DNA of 64,000 nucleotides from Nostoc sp. FACHB-152 (GCF_014697475.1 NZ_JACJRV010000024.1:1-64000); one strand, 5' to 3'. Numbered from the stretch's first letter, positions 18,300 through 27,993 are shown. The notes: generated from the letters alone by a model not told the origin. Numbers and translations are program-made.

Positions 18300-19103
18300 T
18301 TAAGGCAGATTCAACCGTTTACGCGCACCAAATCGAAACAGCTTATCTGGTAAAATGGCTTTCAGACGAGGCAACCATTGTGCTTCATAACCAACACGGT
18401 AGCGTAATCGTGGTGAGGAGCTTGAAGCAATACGGGCAATTGCTTGTGCAATTTTGTGAGGATTATCACCTTGTGCAATTGCTTGATGGACAGATGAGAT
18501 AATTACATCGCGTACATTGTCATAGTCGCTACTAACTGCGGTGGGTTGTAACATAGCTTGGTTCAAATTGGTCTTGAAGTAACCAGGCTCAATTAAAGAT
18601 ACTCTAATATTAAATGGGTCTAATTCTACACTTAGAGCTTCACTATATCCTTCAAGTGCAAACTTACTTGCAGAGTAAAAACCTTGACCCGGTGCGCCAA
18701 TCAACCCTGCAACTGAACTCATATTGATAATATGCCCACTACGCTGCTGTCTCATAATAGGCAAGACAGCATTAGTAACACGCACAACACCCCAAAAATT
18801 CGTTTCAAAAATCTCCTTTGCTTGTTCTAAAGAAGTTTCTTCAATCATGCTGGTATGAATTTGTCCAGCATTATTTACTAGTAAATCTAGGCGATTAGTC
18901 CGTGTGAGCAACTGTTGAATACACAATTTTACTGAAGAGTCAGACGTAACATCCAGGGTCAACATTTCCACACCCTGTAGAGTTTGATGTTCTTTGCGAC
19001 TGGTACCAAAAACACAGTAACCCACAGCAGCAAGTTTTTGAGCAATCAACTGCCCAAACCCAGATGATGCGCCTGTAACTAGTACGACTTTTTCGTTAGT
19101 CAT
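18300..19103 (-). CDS. SDR-family NAD(P)-dependent oxidoreductase
   Basis: A 267-residue classical short-chain dehydrogenase: Rossmann motif VTGASSGFGQ (residues ~8-17), NNAG, catalytic Ser in NMSSVAGL and YSASKFALEG carrying the Tyr/Lys pair, then PGYFKTN. Members reduce or oxidise alcohols and ketones; the substrate is unknown. ATG 19103 is preferred to TTG 19130 because the Rossmann strand follows at once. It is divergent from the GNAT gene 54 bases away, so the promoters must overlap. Just past its stop, 18180-18300, a second frame on the same strand reads like a protein tail and may be an old remnant. Confidence 0.92.
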   Translation of the reverse strand: MTNEKVVLVTGASSGFGQLIAQKLAAVGYCVFGTSRKEHQTLQGVEMLTLDVTSDSSVKLCIQQLLTRTNRLDLLVNNAGQIHTSMIEETSLEQAKEIFETNFWGVVRVTNAVLPIMRQQRSGHIINMSSVAGLIGAPGQGFYSASKFALEGYSEALSVELDPFNIRVSLIEPGYFKTNLNQAMLQPTAVSSDYDNVRDVIISSVHQAIAQGDNPHKIAQAIARIASSSSPRLRYRVGYEAQWLPRLKAILPDKLFRFGARKRLNLP

Positions 19104-19156
19104 GGGTAATATTATAAATTCTATTTTCAATCAAAATATTGATATAACAACCCTTG

Positions 19157-20053
19157 ATGGCAAACCCCTTGCAAATGGAGTTTTTTGTGGCTACATTAAA
19201 AACTTTACAACCTGGTGATGAAAAACTGCTAGAAAATTTTCTGTTGCAACACACCGAGACATCGATGTTTCTGCGTTCAAATTGGCGAGAGGCGGGATTA
19301 ATTGATCAAGGTGCTAGGTTTCAAGGAACTTATGTAGCAGCGATCGCCGATGATGAAACTATAGTTGCAGTCGCCGCCCATTATTGGAATGGAATGGTTG
19401 TAGTTCAAGCACCTGTGCATCTTGCAGAAGTGGTGCAAGCCGTGGTAACACAATCTAATCGAGCGATTTCGGGAATTGCAGGCCCCACAGCACAAGTTGA
19501 GATGACGAAGGAAGTATTGAGACTGGTTAACCGCCAAACTCAACTTGATGAAAGCGAGATATTGTTCTCCTTATCGTTGGCAGATTTACAAATACCTCCC
19601 GCTCTAACATTGAGAACAGTTCAGTGTCGTTTACCTTATCTAGAAGAGTTTGAGTTACTTAGTCAGTGGTGTGCTGCTTACAATGTAGAAACTTTAGGTC
19701 AATTAGAAACACCTGATTTATTGTCAACTTGTCGCCAAGAAATAGAAGCTAGACAAACTACAGCTAGGCATTGGGTATTGGTAAATAAAGATATGCCCAT
19801 AGCTTATACCGCCTTTAACGCTCTTTTACCTGATATTGTGCAGATTGGTGGCGTATGGACACCACCGCCACTACGGGGAAAAGGTTACGCTAAATGTGTA
19901 GTAGCTGGGTCGTTATTAGAGGCGCGATCGCATGGTGTCAAACGCGCTATCTTATTTACTAATCGAGAAAACTACGCAGCCCAAGCCGCATACCGAGGCA
20001 TAGGCTTTTGCCCAACTGGGGAAGAATTTGGTTTAGTGATATTTTCACCATAG
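19157..20053 (+). CDS. GNAT-family N-acetyltransferase
   Basis: A 298-residue protein whose C-terminal ~130 residues form a GNAT fold with the acetyl-CoA loop RGKGYAKCVV (near residue 238) and a following NRENYAAQAAYRGIGF segment. The N-terminal half resembles a degenerate GNAT-like domain, as in two-domain acetyltransferases. The start is taken at ATG 19157 instead of TTG 19154. It probably acetylates a small amine or a protein amino group; the substrate is unknown. It is convergent with the hybrid kinase gene, with a 24-base gap. Confidence 0.85.
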   Translation: MANPLQMEFFVATLKTLQPGDEKLLENFLLQHTETSMFLRSNWREAGLIDQGARFQGTYVAAIADDETIVAVAAHYWNGMVVVQAPVHLAEVVQAVVTQSNRAISGIAGPTAQVEMTKEVLRLVNRQTQLDESEILFSLSLADLQIPPALTLRTVQCRLPYLEEFELLSQWCAAYNVETLGQLETPDLLSTCRQEIEARQTTARHWVLVNKDMPIAYTAFNALLPDIVQIGGVWTPPPLRGKGYAKCVVAGSLLEARSHGVKRAILFTNRENYAAQAAYRGIGFCPTGEEFGLVIFSP

Positions 20054-20077
20054 GGCTACCAATTGGTAATTCACGCC

Positions 20078-23000
20078 TTAGGTGCTTAACAACTTATTAA
20101 TTGCCATAATGAGATTGTCTGGCTCGACGGGCTTAGAAATATGCTTTTGAAAACCAACTTTGAGTGCTTGCTTTTCGTCTAGTTCTCCAGCATAGGCTGT
20201 AAGGGCGATCGCGGGAATCTTTCCGCCTTGTTCTTTTGGTAATGCCCGGATCTGCTGCATTAGCATATAGCCATCCATTTCGGGCATCCCAATGTCACTT
20301 AGCAACATATCTGGTTGGTATTGAGTTAACACCTGCAATGCTTGACGTGCAGAAGTGGCTGTGATCACTTTCGCCCCTGCTTGTTCCACTACAAAAGCAA
20401 CAAAGTCTCGTGTATCAGTATCATCATCTACCACTAAAACTTGGATACCATGTAAACTCAGGGATGGTTCCGACAATTGCAAATTTTGATCAACGCTCAA
20501 CAGAGTAGATAGTGGTAACTTAACGCTAAATGTGGCTCCCATACCTTCGCCCTGGCTATCGGCTTGAATAGTACCACCGTGAAGCTCAACTAAGTGACGC
20601 ACAATTGCCAACCCTAAACCTAGCCCACCAAACTTACGCGTAGTAGCACTATCGGCTTGACGAAAATAATCAAACACATAAGGCAGAAAATCGGGAGTAA
20701 TGCCCTTTCCGGTGTCACGAACAATGATTTGAGCTTGATTATCAACCTGTGACAATTGCACATAAACCTGACCACCTGAAGGTGTAAATTTCACGGCATT
20801 AGACAGCAAGTTCCAAATTACTTGCTGCAAGCGGGTTGAGTCGCCCAAAACCATTCCAATTTCAGCATCAAGGTCTGCCTCTAGGTGAATGAATTTGGCT
20901 TCTGCTGCGAGTTGCACAGTTTCAAACGCCGCTTTAATAGTCGATGCTAAATTAATTGGGCTGCGTGTGAGAGAAAGCTTACCTTGCAAAATTCGAGAGA
21001 CATCCAAAAGGTCTTCTATCAGTTCTGCTTGCAGCTTGGCATTACGCTCAATGGTTGAGAGAGCTTGTTTTGTCTTGGCTTCGTCTAGCTTGGCTTTTTG
21101 CAAGAGCTTTGCCCAACCTAAAATCGGGTTGAGCGGCGATCGCAATTCATGGGATAGTACAGCCAAAAATTCATCTTTAATTCGGTTTGCTGCTTGAGCT
21201 TGTTCTTTTGATGCTTCGGCTGCTGAACGTGCTTGCTGTTCGGCTTGGTATAATCGCGCATTTTCCAACGCTACAGAAGCCATCTGCGCTAATTGAATCA
21301 AGATTATTTCATCAGTTGCGCTAAATTCACCCTCATATTTATCGGAAAGCTGAATTAAACCAATGTTATTCCCGTCTCGCCCAACTAGGGGAGCAGCCAG
21401 CCAGCCACGCATGGGCGGATGGTTGTTTGCTTCCTTGCCAAAGCCTCGCCAAAGAGAATGTGCTTCTAGTTGGGCTTGAGTCATCCGCATTGGTTGATTT
21501 AAACGGCACACATTGGCATAGATACCAGACCCATCTGGATTTTCATCGTAATTTCGCCAAGCTGCATACTTATCAGACAAGTAGATGGCAGTAATTGCTT
21601 GACCCCAGTTCTGGTCAATCGTCATACTTGTAACAGATTGATGAGAACCAATGATTGATGCTGCCTGATCTGTAATTACCCGCAATAGTTGTTCGACCGA
21701 AAGAGCAGAATTAATTGCTAGTGCGGCTCTAGTTAATCCCTGTAATTGATTAACGTAGTGAAATTCACGCGCCAGCAGGTGTTCGCGTTCGAGTTCGGCT
21801 TGTTTGCGCTCGGTGATGTCAGCCGCAAAAACGGTCAGTCCATCGGGCGAAGGATAAACTCGGTGTTCATACCAACGATTCCAGGTGGCGTAAAAATATT
21901 CAAACTGAATTGGCTTTTGTTCGCTAAATGCTCGATGAAAGTGAATGTAAATTTCAGTGTCAACGGTATCTGCGAATACTTCCCAAATGCTGCGCTCAAG
22001 CATCTGTTCGCGTTTCATGCCGATGATTTGGCACAAGCGATCGTTGACATAGGTATAGCACCAGTTGCGATCTAAAACATAAAACCCATCATTAATGCTT
22101 GACAAAATAGATTCAACGTTCTGCTTGGCTGTTTCGGCTTCTCGTCGCAAGGTCTGCTCTTGCTGCATCGCATTTTGCCGCAGTTGCGCCAACTTTAAAG
22201 TTGCTTCGACCCGCGCTAACAATTCACGGGCAGAAAACGGCTTAGTGAGATAATCATCAGCTCCGGCTTCTAATCCCTCGACTTTTGCCTCTTCTCCGGC
22301 TCTGGCAGACAGCAAAATGATCGGAATTTCGCGGGTACGATTGTTACTTCGTAATGTACTCAGCAGACCAAAGCCATCTAACCGGGGCATCATGACATCC
22401 GTCAGTACCAAATCCGGTATATAATCTGCGATCGCTTCCAGTGCTGCAATACCATCAGTGGCAGTCTCGACCACATAATCCTGACTCAGCAATCGCTTCA
22501 CATACTCCCGCATATCAGCGTTGTCATCAACCAACAGAATTCGAGCAGAGGAAGGTGACAGGTGATAGGTTACAGGCGACAGATAAGATTCTTTCCTGTT
22601 CCCTGTTCCCTGTTCCCTGTCCCCTTCTTCCAGCCTGTTGCCTATTGCCTGTTGCCTATTGCCTTCTTCCAGCCTGTTCCCTGCTCCCCTGCTCCCCTGC
22701 TCCCCTGCCTCTTCCGGTAGCCAGCGTAAGGCTTCCTCAATGTAAGGAGCTGCACCGATTGCGGTCGAAACTAAGGTTGGTGTTGCCTGAATTCTCTCTG
22801 GGGCTAAATGGGCAGTACCAAAAGGAATGGTAATGCTAAAGGTAGTACCATTCCCTTCAATACTTTCAACCTGTACCTGACCACCATGCAACCGCACCAA
22901 CTCTTGCACTAAGGCTAGTCCAATCCCTGAACCTTCTTGGGTTCTTCCTCGCGCTCCCTCAACTCGGTGAAACCGCTCAAACAATTGGGGTAATTCTGCT

Positions 23001-24529
23001 TGCGGAATCCCAATACCTGTATCCCGAACTATTAATTGGGCTTGGTGCTGTACCTGCCGCAGGATGACTGTAATTGCTCCAGAAAATGTGAATTTAAACG
23101 CATTCGACAGTAGGTTAAGAACAATCTTTTCCCACATCGAGCGATCTATATAGACGGCTTCAGGCAGTTGTTCACAGGTGACAATATACTCCAAGCCAGC
23201 CTGCTCGATCGCGGAACGAAAGATACTGGCTAATTCGGCGGTGAAGGTAGCTAAGTCCGTGGGTTCATAAACCGCTTGCACCCTTCCGGCTTCGATGCGG
23301 GAAAAATCTAGTAATGTATTTACCAACTTCAACAGCCGCAAACCATTGCGGTGCATTAAGGCAAGCTCTTGCCTTTGGTCTAGTGACAGGTTATCTTTTG
23401 CCAATAGTTCCTCTAACGGACTTAACATTAAAGTTAATGGAGTCCGAAATTCATGGGAAACATTACTAAAAAAGGTCGTTTTAGCGCGGTCTAATTCCGC
23501 TAAGGCTTCGGCTCTTTGCCGTTCTTCCTCATACGCCTGAGCATTGCCAATGCTAGCCGAAATTTGAGATGTAACTAAGTTCAGAAATCCTTGGTAGTTC
23601 TCATCGAACAGCCGAAATGGGTTTAATGCTGCCACTAATACACCCGCTTTTCCTGTCCGTCCTGATGGTGCGATCGGTACTACAGCAGCTTGATGTGGTG
23701 GGTAATTCCACGCTCCTGTGGGCAAATCACAAAATTGCTGTTCTAAGTTAGTTAAGAGATAAGTTTCATGGGTTGTCAACACCTTGGCAAACTGCCACAG
23801 CGAATCATCATCCAGTACAACAGTTTCATCAACAGCTAGGTGTCCTCGGTCAATACCGCAGGTTCCGGCTAAAGTCACGCACTGCTGCTGAGGATCTACC
23901 AAATAAATCATCGCAAATGGTAGGTCGTAGGGATTAGTTGCTAGACAGTTGGTACTAAGATTACAGGCTTCATCAAATGTACGCGCGTCTGCTGTTTTAG
24001 CTGCCAGTTCTTTTAACAGTGCCAACTGTCGCTCCCCAATGATGCGCGGAGTATCTTCAGTATTGGCACAAATAATGCCGCCCGTACTGCCATCATCATT
24101 TGGCACAGGGCTATAAGAAAAGGTGTAATAAGTTTCCTCTGGGTAGCCATTGCGCTCCATAATCAGCAGCAACGCTTCATCATAAGTCCCCTGATTTTTT
24201 AATAATGCGCTTTGTGCGCGTGGCCCTACTTGATCCCAAATTTCTTGCCAGACGACGGCTGCTTTTTGGCCTAATGCCTGTGGATGTTTGCCGCCCAGAA
24301 TGGCTCGATATGCATCGTTATACAGGTTGATCAAGTCGTCACCCCACCAAACAAACATGGCTTGGCGAGAAGTTAACATAATTCGCACAGATGTTTTTAA
24401 GCTCTGTGACCAAGTTTCTACTGCACCGAGCGACGTTTGTGACCAGTCGTGCATTCGCATAAGTGCCGCCATTTCACTGTCGCCGATAAAGAGATTTTCC
24501 GCGAGCTGAGAGTTCATCTCATGGGTCAC
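20078..24529 (-). CDS. Double hybrid histidine kinase (PAS-GAF-HK-REC-PAS-GAF-HK-REC)
   Basis: About 1483 residues with two complete transmitter modules in one chain. Order: N-terminal PAS-like domain (~30-160), GAF (~165-335), HisKA with H359 in SHEFRTP, HATPase, a low-complexity linker, REC (VLTDVMMPRLDG), PAS (~790-910), GAF (~920-1090), HisKA with H1127 in LSHELRSP, HATPase, REC (LLSDIGMPEMDG). GTG 24529 is chosen since GGAGG lies 8 bases upstream; TTG 24556 and ATG 24517 are alternatives. The linker between the first HATPase and first REC is encoded by heptamer-type repeats. The chain could support an internal phosphorelay, but no HPt domain is visible. The C-terminal half is paralogous to the kinase at 12328. 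Confidence 0.88.
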   Translation of the reverse strand: MTHEMNSQLAENLFIGDSEMAALMRMHDWSQTSLGAVETWSQSLKTSVRIMLTSRQAMFVWWGDDLINLYNDAYRAILGGKHPQALGQKAAVVWQEIWDQVGPRAQSALLKNQGTYDEALLLIMERNGYPEETYYTFSYSPVPNDDGSTGGIICANTEDTPRIIGERQLALLKELAAKTADARTFDEACNLSTNCLATNPYDLPFAMIYLVDPQQQCVTLAGTCGIDRGHLAVDETVVLDDDSLWQFAKVLTTHETYLLTNLEQQFCDLPTGAWNYPPHQAAVVPIAPSGRTGKAGVLVAALNPFRLFDENYQGFLNLVTSQISASIGNAQAYEEERQRAEALAELDRAKTTFFSNVSHEFRTPLTLMLSPLEELLAKDNLSLDQRQELALMHRNGLRLLKLVNTLLDFSRIEAGRVQAVYEPTDLATFTAELASIFRSAIEQAGLEYIVTCEQLPEAVYIDRSMWEKIVLNLLSNAFKFTFSGAITVILRQVQHQAQLIVRDTGIGIPQAELPQLFERFHRVEGARGRTQEGSGIGLALVQELVRLHGGQVQVESIEGNGTTFSITIPFGTAHLAPERIQATPTLVSTAIGAAPYIEEALRWLPEEAGEQGSRGAGNRLEEGNRQQAIGNRLEEGDREQGTGNRKESYLSPVTYHLSPSSARILLVDDNADMREYVKRLLSQDYVVETATDGIAALEAIADYIPDLVLTDVMMPRLDGFGLLSTLRSNNRTREIPIILLSARAGEEAKVEGLEAGADDYLTKPFSARELLARVEATLKLAQLRQNAMQQEQTLRREAETAKQNVESILSSINDGFYVLDRNWCYTYVNDRLCQIIGMKREQMLERSIWEVFADTVDTEIYIHFHRAFSEQKPIQFEYFYATWNRWYEHRVYPSPDGLTVFAADITERKQAELEREHLLAREFHYVNQLQGLTRAALAINSALSVEQLLRVITDQAASIIGSHQSVTSMTIDQNWGQAITAIYLSDKYAAWRNYDENPDGSGIYANVCRLNQPMRMTQAQLEAHSLWRGFGKEANNHPPMRGWLAAPLVGRDGNNIGLIQLSDKYEGEFSATDEIILIQLAQMASVALENARLYQAEQQARSAAEASKEQAQAANRIKDEFLAVLSHELRSPLNPILGWAKLLQKAKLDEAKTKQALSTIERNAKLQAELIEDLLDVSRILQGKLSLTRSPINLASTIKAAFETVQLAAEAKFIHLEADLDAEIGMVLGDSTRLQQVIWNLLSNAVKFTPSGGQVYVQLSQVDNQAQIIVRDTGKGITPDFLPYVFDYFRQADSATTRKFGGLGLGLAIVRHLVELHGGTIQADSQGEGMGATFSVKLPLSTLLSVDQNLQLSEPSLSLHGIQVLVVDDDTDTRDFVAFVVEQAGAKVITATSARQALQVLTQYQPDMLLSDIGMPEMDGYMLMQQIRALPKEQGGKIPAIALTAYAGELDEKQALKVGFQKHISKPVEPDNLIMAINKLLST
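22556..22712. repeat. Heptamer-type repeats inside the hybrid kinase frame
   Basis: Runs such as TTCCCTG, TTGCCTA and CTCCCCTG repeat here, with a CTTCTTCCAGCCTGTT block present twice (about 22624 and 22665). Elsewhere in this window such arrays are intergenic. Here they are read in frame as a Gly/Glu/Arg/Gln-rich linker of about 50 residues. Confidence 0.85.
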
Positions 24530-24946
24530 AGTTACAGCCTCCGAATCAAGGTACAAAGCATTGGTTGATCCAGAGCTATCATATTTGAAGTTACAGCTAT
24601 GATTAGGAAGCTGATGTCGATAACGCTATACAAAATAAGTATTATAGATTTTCAGACATGAGTATAAAGCTAGTTATCTATCTGTAGAGTGAATTTTGAG
24701 AATTAAAAGAATTGGGGCTTGAAAAATTGTAGGATTAATGCTCATCGAAACCTAAATGCATGATTAGCGTTTAGCACAAGGCAACTTTTTGGTTGAGTTG
24801 ATAGTCTTGCTGAGGTTGTAAGGTTTTAGGACTACGCTTGATGAATTTGATTTGTGGCGATCGCTCTGACCTATCATTTAATTTAGCAGAGGCAGATTGA
24901 TATAACTGACTGTCATATGTTCTTCTGCCCTCTATTGCTTATTTAC
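24530..24946. other. Intergenic region, no gene seen
   Basis: This is the upstream region of the double hybrid kinase and the downstream region of a small minus-strand gene. It contains one HIP1-like site near 24858 and no credible frame, hairpin or repeat array. Confidence 0.4.
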
Positions 24947-25147
24947 TTATATCATTACTACTCGCCTTTGCCCGTGCTTTTTCTTAGCAACAACCTGACC
25001 CAGATACTCTCCAGCACCTAATCCAAACAATCCAGCACTGATAGAGTACATTGTCGTGCGTCCAAATATCTGCACTCCGAAATACCCAATGGATATTGCT
25101 GCTAATGTGCCAATGGTACTTGCAATGATGTTTTGATTCCGCCGCAT
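24947..25147 (-). CDS. Small predicted membrane protein, hypothetical
   Basis: A 66-residue basic protein with two hydrophobic stretches (IIASTIGTLAAISIGYFGVQ and TMYSISAGLFGLGAGEYLG) and a Lys/Arg-rich C-terminus. Gly and small residues in both segments suggest tightly packed helices. No family was recognised. It starts at ATG 25147 without a clear ribosome binding site. Composition and hydrophobic pattern favour a real gene, but a chance frame cannot be excluded. Confidence 0.5.
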   Translation of the reverse strand: MRRNQNIIASTIGTLAAISIGYFGVQIFGRTTMYSISAGLFGLGAGEYLGQVVAKKKHGQRRVVMI

Positions 25148-25458
25148 AATTTTATGAACCTGGTAGCCTTGATAATTTTTGCTGTTGTTTGTATTTTAAA
25201 ACTTTTCATAATCTGAACAAGTATCACAACCTGTTGCATGAAGAGAAATCACAGACACCAAAATTACTCCCTGATTTTGCACCCCAGGAAAATTGCGGCA
25301 ACTTAGGCAAGCTATATCTACACCCATAGGTGAAAAAGCTAGCACACCATTTATTGCTTAGGTAAGAGGTTTATTTAGCCTCTAATGCATCATGCTAGCA
25401 GAATACAATTCCATGTAAACATCGCGTACTCAACCAGTAATAATTTGAGGTCATAACT

Positions 25459-25656
25459 ATGAATAATATCCAAGAAAAAGACATAGTGAGACTAACCCGT
25501 AATGTAAATCATGAATTGCAGCAAGGTTTAGTAGGAATAGTCTTACAGTGCCATCAAAACTATTTTGATGTGCAGTTTCCGCTTCAAGGTAAAAGCCTTT
25601 ATGCTCAACTTCCTGTACAAGATGTCGAGTTTTTAATGGGAAGTAAGATGAAATAG
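25459..25656 (+). CDS. DUF4926-like small protein
   Basis: A 65-residue protein beginning MNNIQEKDIVRLTRN, with GLVGIVLQ and FDVQFP strands, typical of the small SH3-like DUF4926 group often found near toxin-antitoxin or accessory genes. The ATG has GAGG 8 bases upstream. It stands alone between two small genes in an accessory stretch. Function unknown. Confidence 0.65.
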   Translation: MNNIQEKDIVRLTRNVNHELQQGLVGIVLQCHQNYFDVQFPLQGKSLYAQLPVQDVEFLMGSKMK

Positions 25657-25845
25657 CATAAGTCTACTTTATCTTCATACCATGTCTGGTTGATCATTGG
25701 TAATTTGATGCATCTGTGCAGAAACAGCAAAACCCCCTCCTCTGCTCTTTTGCTGACTGAAAAGCCTGTCACCGGACAAAATATTTCAGATGCTAGAGTG
25801 CTACTCGGCTAAAAAGTGCAATGTCAATTCATAGGAGACAAAGGC

Positions 25846-26370
25846 ATGAGGCTAGATGAACTATTAGCACTATACGAAAACGGCACCAGAGATTTTACGG
25901 GAGTTAACCTCAGTGAAGCATCCTTAGAAGGAGCTAACCTGAGTGGAATAATTCTAGACAGAGCTATTTTGGATGGAGCAGAGTTAAGTAAAGTTAATTT
26001 CAGTAAAGCTAGCTTAATTGAGGCTGACTTAAATGGTGCTAATTTAACGCAAGCAGATCTGACAGATGCAAATTTGAGTGGAGCTATTCTGGATGGTGCA
26101 ATTTTAGCAGAAGCTATCTTGGATGGTGCTAATTTGAATCACGCAGACTTAACAATAGCTAAGTTGATTGGTGCTTCTCTCAGTGAAGCTGAACTACAAG
26201 AGGCTAACCTGAAAGGAGTTTCATTAAATGAAGCAGATCTCAGCCATGCTGATTTAGCAAGAGCAGATTTAACCCAAGCAGATCTCAGCCAAGCCGAATT
26301 GAACGACATTAATTTGGATCAAGCTAATCTGGATCAGACAAATTTAGAAGGTACGATTTTAGAACCGTAG
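25846..26370 (+). CDS. Pentapeptide-repeat protein
   Basis: A 174-residue protein. A short N-terminal segment (MRLDELLALYENGTRDF) is followed by about 28-30 consecutive A(D/N)LxX pentapeptides to the end, which would form a right-handed quadrilateral beta-helix. No signal peptide or membrane segment, so probably cytoplasmic. Such proteins are abundant in cyanobacteria and mostly of unknown function; some mimic DNA and bind gyrase. ATG 25846 with GGAG 8 bases upstream is preferred over GTG 25816. The region at 25681-25732 upstream resembles one before the GST gene at 27243. Confidence 0.88.
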   Translation: MRLDELLALYENGTRDFTGVNLSEASLEGANLSGIILDRAILDGAELSKVNFSKASLIEADLNGANLTQADLTDANLSGAILDGAILAEAILDGANLNHADLTIAKLIGASLSEAELQEANLKGVSLNEADLSHADLARADLTQADLSQAELNDINLDQANLDQTNLEGTILEP

Positions 26371-26510
26371 TATGATTGGCTAATGCGATCGCCTGCAATC
26401 CTATTTAAGATTCAAACAAAACGAATAAGTTTGGAAATCAAATAGGATTGCTATAGTTCTTTTAACTGCTACTAGAAGCCTTCATCTTCTTTTCTGCTCA
26501 TCATAACTGT

Positions 26511-26612
26511 CTAAGGTTTAAACTTGAGTTCAGAACCTTTAAACCTCGTCACCTGTGCATACATAAACCCCTGGTTGGCCTCATAAGCATCAGAACCACG
26601 ATAGGGTTCTGC
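26511..26612 (-). pseudogene. C-terminal remnant of an unidentified protein
   Basis: Shifted one base from the kinase remnant frame, the minus strand reads FLAEPYRGSDAYEANQGF and onward to a stop at 26511, ending GSELKFKP. The composition is protein-like although no family was recognised. It appears to be the 3' end of a second gene joined to the kinase 5' end by deletion. Confidence 0.4.
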
Positions 26613-26956
26613 AAGAAAGCGATCGCAATTTGTAAAAATTTTTGTAAAGACACTTCATCATGATTTTTGGCGAAATAATCTTGTAAAGATATTCCGCCAA
26701 AGTCTTCCATCACCAATACATAGGAATTTTGGAACGGTTCCAGACTGTAAGTTGGGATGATTCCAGGGTTGTTAAGATTTTTGGCAATGGTGTATTGATT
26801 GCGAAATTGTATTAGTTCGCTAAAGCTAGGATAAGGATTCTTTAGTAGTTTAATAACTACAGATAAGGAGTCAATCTCTCGAATCGCTCGATAAACTACT
26901 GTTCTCGACCCATTATAAAGTTCTTCAGTCAAGCAATACCCTGAAATAATAAGCAT
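26549..26956 (-). pseudogene. Truncated Ser/Thr protein kinase N-terminus
   Basis: The first ~115 residues match the N-lobe of the large cyanobacterial Ser/Thr kinases that continue into AAA ATPase, GAF and histidine kinase domains: GYCLTEELYNGSRTVVYRAI, VVIKLLKNPYPSF and LVMEDFGGISLQDYF. The catalytic loop (HxDxxxxN) and everything after it are absent. After FLQIAIAFL the frame runs 25 unrelated residues to a stop. Intact relatives are usually well over 1000 residues. The fragment cannot be an active kinase; the junction near 26610 marks a deletion. Confidence 0.75.
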
Positions 26957-27242
26957 ACTAACTGTATGGTCACGTAAATGTAAGTAGACTTAGTATTCGC
27001 AGAGACATCAGAATATTTCATCAACAGAGAAAAAATATTTAAAACTGAAATGTCATCTCATGTCCGGCTGATCAGTTATGATTCGATCTATGCAGAAATC
27101 AACAAAACGGTAAAGTCTGCAAACACACAGTTGCGCCAGTGTCTCCCCTACCTCAAAATTAGATGAACCTTGAGACGATGGGATAAAAGCGATTTTTTGC
27201 TGAAGACTCTTGCTATAACAGAGATGGAAATGGAGATATCTG

Positions 27243-27863
27243 ATGAAGAGAATATTGTACTATCATCAACAATCAAATTTTGCCCGAAAAATTCGCATAT
27301 TGTTAACTGAGAAAGTTTTAGATTGTGAATTCAAAGAAGTTAATTTGTTAAATAAACCTCCTGAATTTCTCAAAATTTCTCCTATTGGTAAAGTACCTGT
27401 GTTTGTGGAAGAAGATAGTACAGTTATTTGGGATTCTACTTTAATTGCAGAGTATTTAGATGAAACCTATCCACAACCTAGATTTTACCCAAGTAATACT
27501 CGCCAACGGCTTGAGTGTCGAAAATGGGAAGAATTAGCAGATAATTTAGGTGATAATGTTATCAACTTATGGGTACTAAATTTGACTAATAATTTAGCCC
27601 CGACTCGTTATCGGACAAAATTAGAAACGTCCATTACTCGCCTTTTAGAAGTTTTCGAGGAACAATTAGCCCAGTCTCAATACTTATTAGGTAATGACAC
27701 CTGGACAGCAGCAGATATAGCAGCATTATGTTCTGTGGGTTACTATAGCTTTCGCTTAAATGAAGATTGGGTTTTGCAGTATCCTAATTTAGCAACTTGG
27801 TTTCATCAATTACACAAGCGTGAGTCAGTCAATTCAACTATTCCTATACCTTTGAAAAATTAA
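27243..27863 (+). CDS. Glutathione S-transferase family protein
   Basis: A 206-residue two-domain GST: thioredoxin-like N-domain (RILYYHQQSNFARKIRILL, cis-Pro motif GKVPVFVEE, DSTLIAEYLDE for the glutathione gamma-glutamyl group) and a helical C-domain with the TWTAADIAA capping motif. It likely conjugates or reduces electrophiles with glutathione in the cytoplasm. ATG 27243 follows GGAG at a suitable spacing. It stands alone. Confidence 0.9.
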   Translation: MKRILYYHQQSNFARKIRILLTEKVLDCEFKEVNLLNKPPEFLKISPIGKVPVFVEEDSTVIWDSTLIAEYLDETYPQPRFYPSNTRQRLECRKWEELADNLGDNVINLWVLNLTNNLAPTRYRTKLETSITRLLEVFEEQLAQSQYLLGNDTWTAADIAALCSVGYYSFRLNEDWVLQYPNLATWFHQLHKRESVNSTIPIPLKN

Positions 27864-27873
27864 ATATTAATGT

Positions 27874-27993
27874 CTACTCCGCTTCCTGCCATCCCTCAAT
27901 AGAAGCCAGCAGAATATTTACTAAAGGATGGTCGATTAACTTCTTATACCAATTCTTTAAAATGAGGCAACAGATGGAAACCAGGAAAGTCAT
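27874..27993 (-). pseudogene. Possible C-terminal gene remnant
   Basis: The minus strand reads LKNWYKKLIDHPLVNILL and onward to GWQEAE and a stop at 27874. It looks like a genuine protein tail and is cut off upstream by repeat DNA around 27950-28080. No family was recognised. The 660-base gap to the next gene otherwise contains repeats only. Confidence 0.3.

Noticed and set aside
18180-18300. Minus-strand frame after the SDR gene reading ACDWSKSQLNSIVSDAMH
   Set aside because: It could be an old gene tail, but it is about 40 codons, has no start and matches no family known to me.
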